In this document: piece by piece, positions 4,757 to 5,458 of the stretch | Layout: each line of letters begins with the position of its first letter | How positions within the stretch are numbered: the first letter of the stretch is position 1 | DNA from: Halobacteriales archaeon QS_9_68_42 | Lineage (GTDB): Archaea > Halobacteriota > Halobacteria > Halobacteriales > Haloarculaceae | Reading direction: 5' to 3' | Assembly (NCBI GenBank): GCA_003022905.1 | Contig: PXSE01000103.1 | Location: 20,538-25,995, forward strand | Length of the DNA stretch: 5,458 nucleotides | Made by a program: the position numbers and the translations under genes | The notes under the pieces: generated by a model | Databases searched by the model: none | Told to the model about the DNA's origin: nothing | Seen by the model: the letters and a program-made list of their open reading frames with translations, nothing else

Positions 4757-4770
4757 GCAAAAGCGTTGCG
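4757..4770 (-). promoter_or_regulatory. Possible promoter of guaB
   Basis: On the minus strand this reads CGCAACGCTTTTGC. The CTTTTG core is centred about 27 bases before the ATG at 4734, with a BRE-like CGCAA ahead of it. The spacing fits a leaderless transcript, but the core is a weak TATA match. Confidence 0.3.
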
Positions 4771-4935
4771 AGAGCCGGGGGTCTCCCGTCATTACGACAG
4801 TCCGCCCGTAACGGACGAACCTGTTCACCGACCGACATGGATGGGAATTCGTCGGTGTCATTCGCCCGCCGATTGGTTTCACAATCTATCGGGCGGCGGT
4901 CCGGCCGGTCGTCGGTTGCTTGGGGACACCCCTCA

Positions 4936-4950
4936 CACAACACTTATGAC
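4936..4950 (+). promoter_or_regulatory. Possible leaderless promoter before the ORF at 4973
   Basis: CACAACACTTATGAC carries the TATA-like ACTTATGA, centred about 28 bases before the ATG at 4973, with an A-rich patch upstream. The spacing is the same as for the thioredoxin and PRC genes. It could instead drive a leadered transcript of the gene at 5165. Confidence 0.35.
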
Positions 4951-4972
4951 CCGCTCAACGCTTGCATATCGT

Positions 4973-5161
4973 ATGGACTCCGCCAGTCCCATTGCGATGC
5001 GTATCGCCGGACGACCCCGCTTCTTCGCCGGCATCAACTTTACATTCGCCAATGGGACCACAAAAGCGGAGAACATCGCGACCCGATGGCTCGCGCTCGC
5101 GCGCCGCAGAGGGTATCGCGACATCCAACGCCGACCCCACGGTGAGGGCACGTTAGCCTGA
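4973..5161 (+). CDS. Doubtful small basic ORF
   Basis: This 62-residue frame begins MDSASPIAMRIAGRPRFF and ends HGEGTLA. I do not recognise it. In its favour, a TATA-like element lies 28 bases before its ATG, it stops 3 bases before the ATG of the next gene as in an operon, and GC at third positions (about 73% by my count) exceeds that at first positions. Against it, the product is rich in arginine and very basic, opposite to normal haloarchaeal proteins, and its third-position GC is lower than expected for a native gene. It may simply be leader sequence for the downstream gene. Confidence 0.25.
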   Translation: MDSASPIAMRIAGRPRFFAGINFTFANGTTKAENIATRWLALARRRGYRDIQRRPHGEGTLA

Positions 5162-5164
5162 CGC

Positions 5165-5458
5165 ATGAGCACGTCACGCCATCCGATAGCTCTACGCCTC
5201 GAGCAGCAGGTGGGCGAGGGGACCCGCCTCCTGGCCACGGTAATGGCCCTGCCGCTCATCGACGGCATCTTCGCGGCGCTCGTCATCGCGGGGGCCGTCT
5301 CGACGGTCCTCGGCATGGTCGAGGTCGGCCTGCTCATCTTCGGCGGCAGCGCCACCCTCGCCGTCGTCCTCGCGGAGATGGAGGGCACCCGACGCCGGCA
5401 GATTCGCAACGTCCTGCTGGTCGGCGCGCTCGTGGTCCCCATCGCCGCACTGCAGGCC
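5165..5458 (+). CDS. DUF5794-like haloarchaeal membrane protein, 5' part
   Basis: The frame is open from the ATG at 5165 to the window edge, giving the first 98 residues of a gene that continues beyond it. It begins with a short polar segment (MSTSRHPIALRLEQQVGEGT), then hydrophobic stretches at about 22-46 (LLATVMALPLIDGIFAALV and on), 49-70 (LGMVEVGLLIFGGSATLAVVLA) and 83-98 (VLLVGALVVPIAALQA). The charged loop EMEGTRRRQIRN lies between the last two. This resembles the haloarchaeal family I know as DUF5794, whose function is not established. Codon use is typical for the GC-rich part of the window. The start is supported by the beginning of the motif. I see no leaderless TATA element at the right distance, so it is probably transcribed from further upstream. 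Confidence 0.75.
   Translation, partial: MSTSRHPIALRLEQQVGEGTRLLATVMALPLIDGIFAALVIAGAVSTVLGMVEVGLLIFGGSATLAVVLAEMEGTRRRQIRNVLLVGALVVPIAALQA

Larger units (their letters stand above)
4735..4972. other. Intergenic region upstream of guaB
   Basis: No convincing gene is present. It holds the candidate guaB promoter, a 7-bp inverted repeat CACCGAC (4826-4832) / GTCGGTG (4851-4857) with an 18-base spacer, and near its right end a TATA-like ACTTATGA (4942-4949). Long open frames cross it on both strands, but they are continuations of antisense frames and give proline- and arginine-rich products without motifs. Confidence 0.5.

Noticed and set aside
4498..5145. 215-residue plus-strand frame spanning the guaB start and upstream region
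   Set aside because: It begins inside guaB on the opposite strand and has no recognisable domain.
4933..5442. 169-residue minus-strand frame
   Set aside because: It lies antisense to the DUF5794-like gene, whose plus-strand frame encodes clear membrane helices. The Arg/Ser-rich product looks like a shadow.

Overview
The window looks like chromosomal DNA from a haloarchaeon (class Halobacteria). The coding DNA is very GC-rich with GC-ending codons, most proteins are strongly acidic, and archaeal TATA/BRE-like elements lie about 27-32 bases before start codons, which fits leaderless or nearly leaderless transcripts. Several products resemble haloarchaeal families: a PRC-barrel protein, a TrkA-N/DHH/DHHA1 protein and a DUF5794-type membrane protein. 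I cannot name the genus.

Left part (1-2600): a thioredoxin gene on the minus strand and a PRC-barrel gene on the plus strand diverge from a 429-base intergenic region. That region holds both promoters and a large imperfect dyad (766-833). The PRC gene converges, with a 3-base gap, on a minus-strand locus for a TrkA-N/DHH/DHHA1 phosphoesterase-like protein. This locus is split into two reading frames at 1608-1623, and the bases between them keep the trace of a formerly continuous protein.

Middle (2600-3470): a tRNA-Lys(CUU) gene is followed by two further copies of its 3' end, spaced 127 and 113 bases apart, as expected for tRNA-directed integration or its remnants. After the last copy the base composition becomes AT-rich and holds one small two-helix membrane protein gene of unknown function. 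No integrase is visible.

Right part (3470-5458): guaB (IMP dehydrogenase) is on the minus strand. Its catalytic residues are intact, but the CBS (Bateman) regulatory module is reduced to about half of one CBS domain. A 430-base stretch follows with one doubtful small basic ORF, then the start of a DUF5794-like membrane protein gene that runs off the window.

The genes do not form one pathway. They are housekeeping functions (redox, division-associated PRC barrel, tRNA, GMP synthesis) interrupted by an accessory patch at the tRNA. The observations most worth following are the tRNA-tail array, the split DHH gene and the CBS-truncated GuaB. I saw no convincing complete new defence or mobile system.
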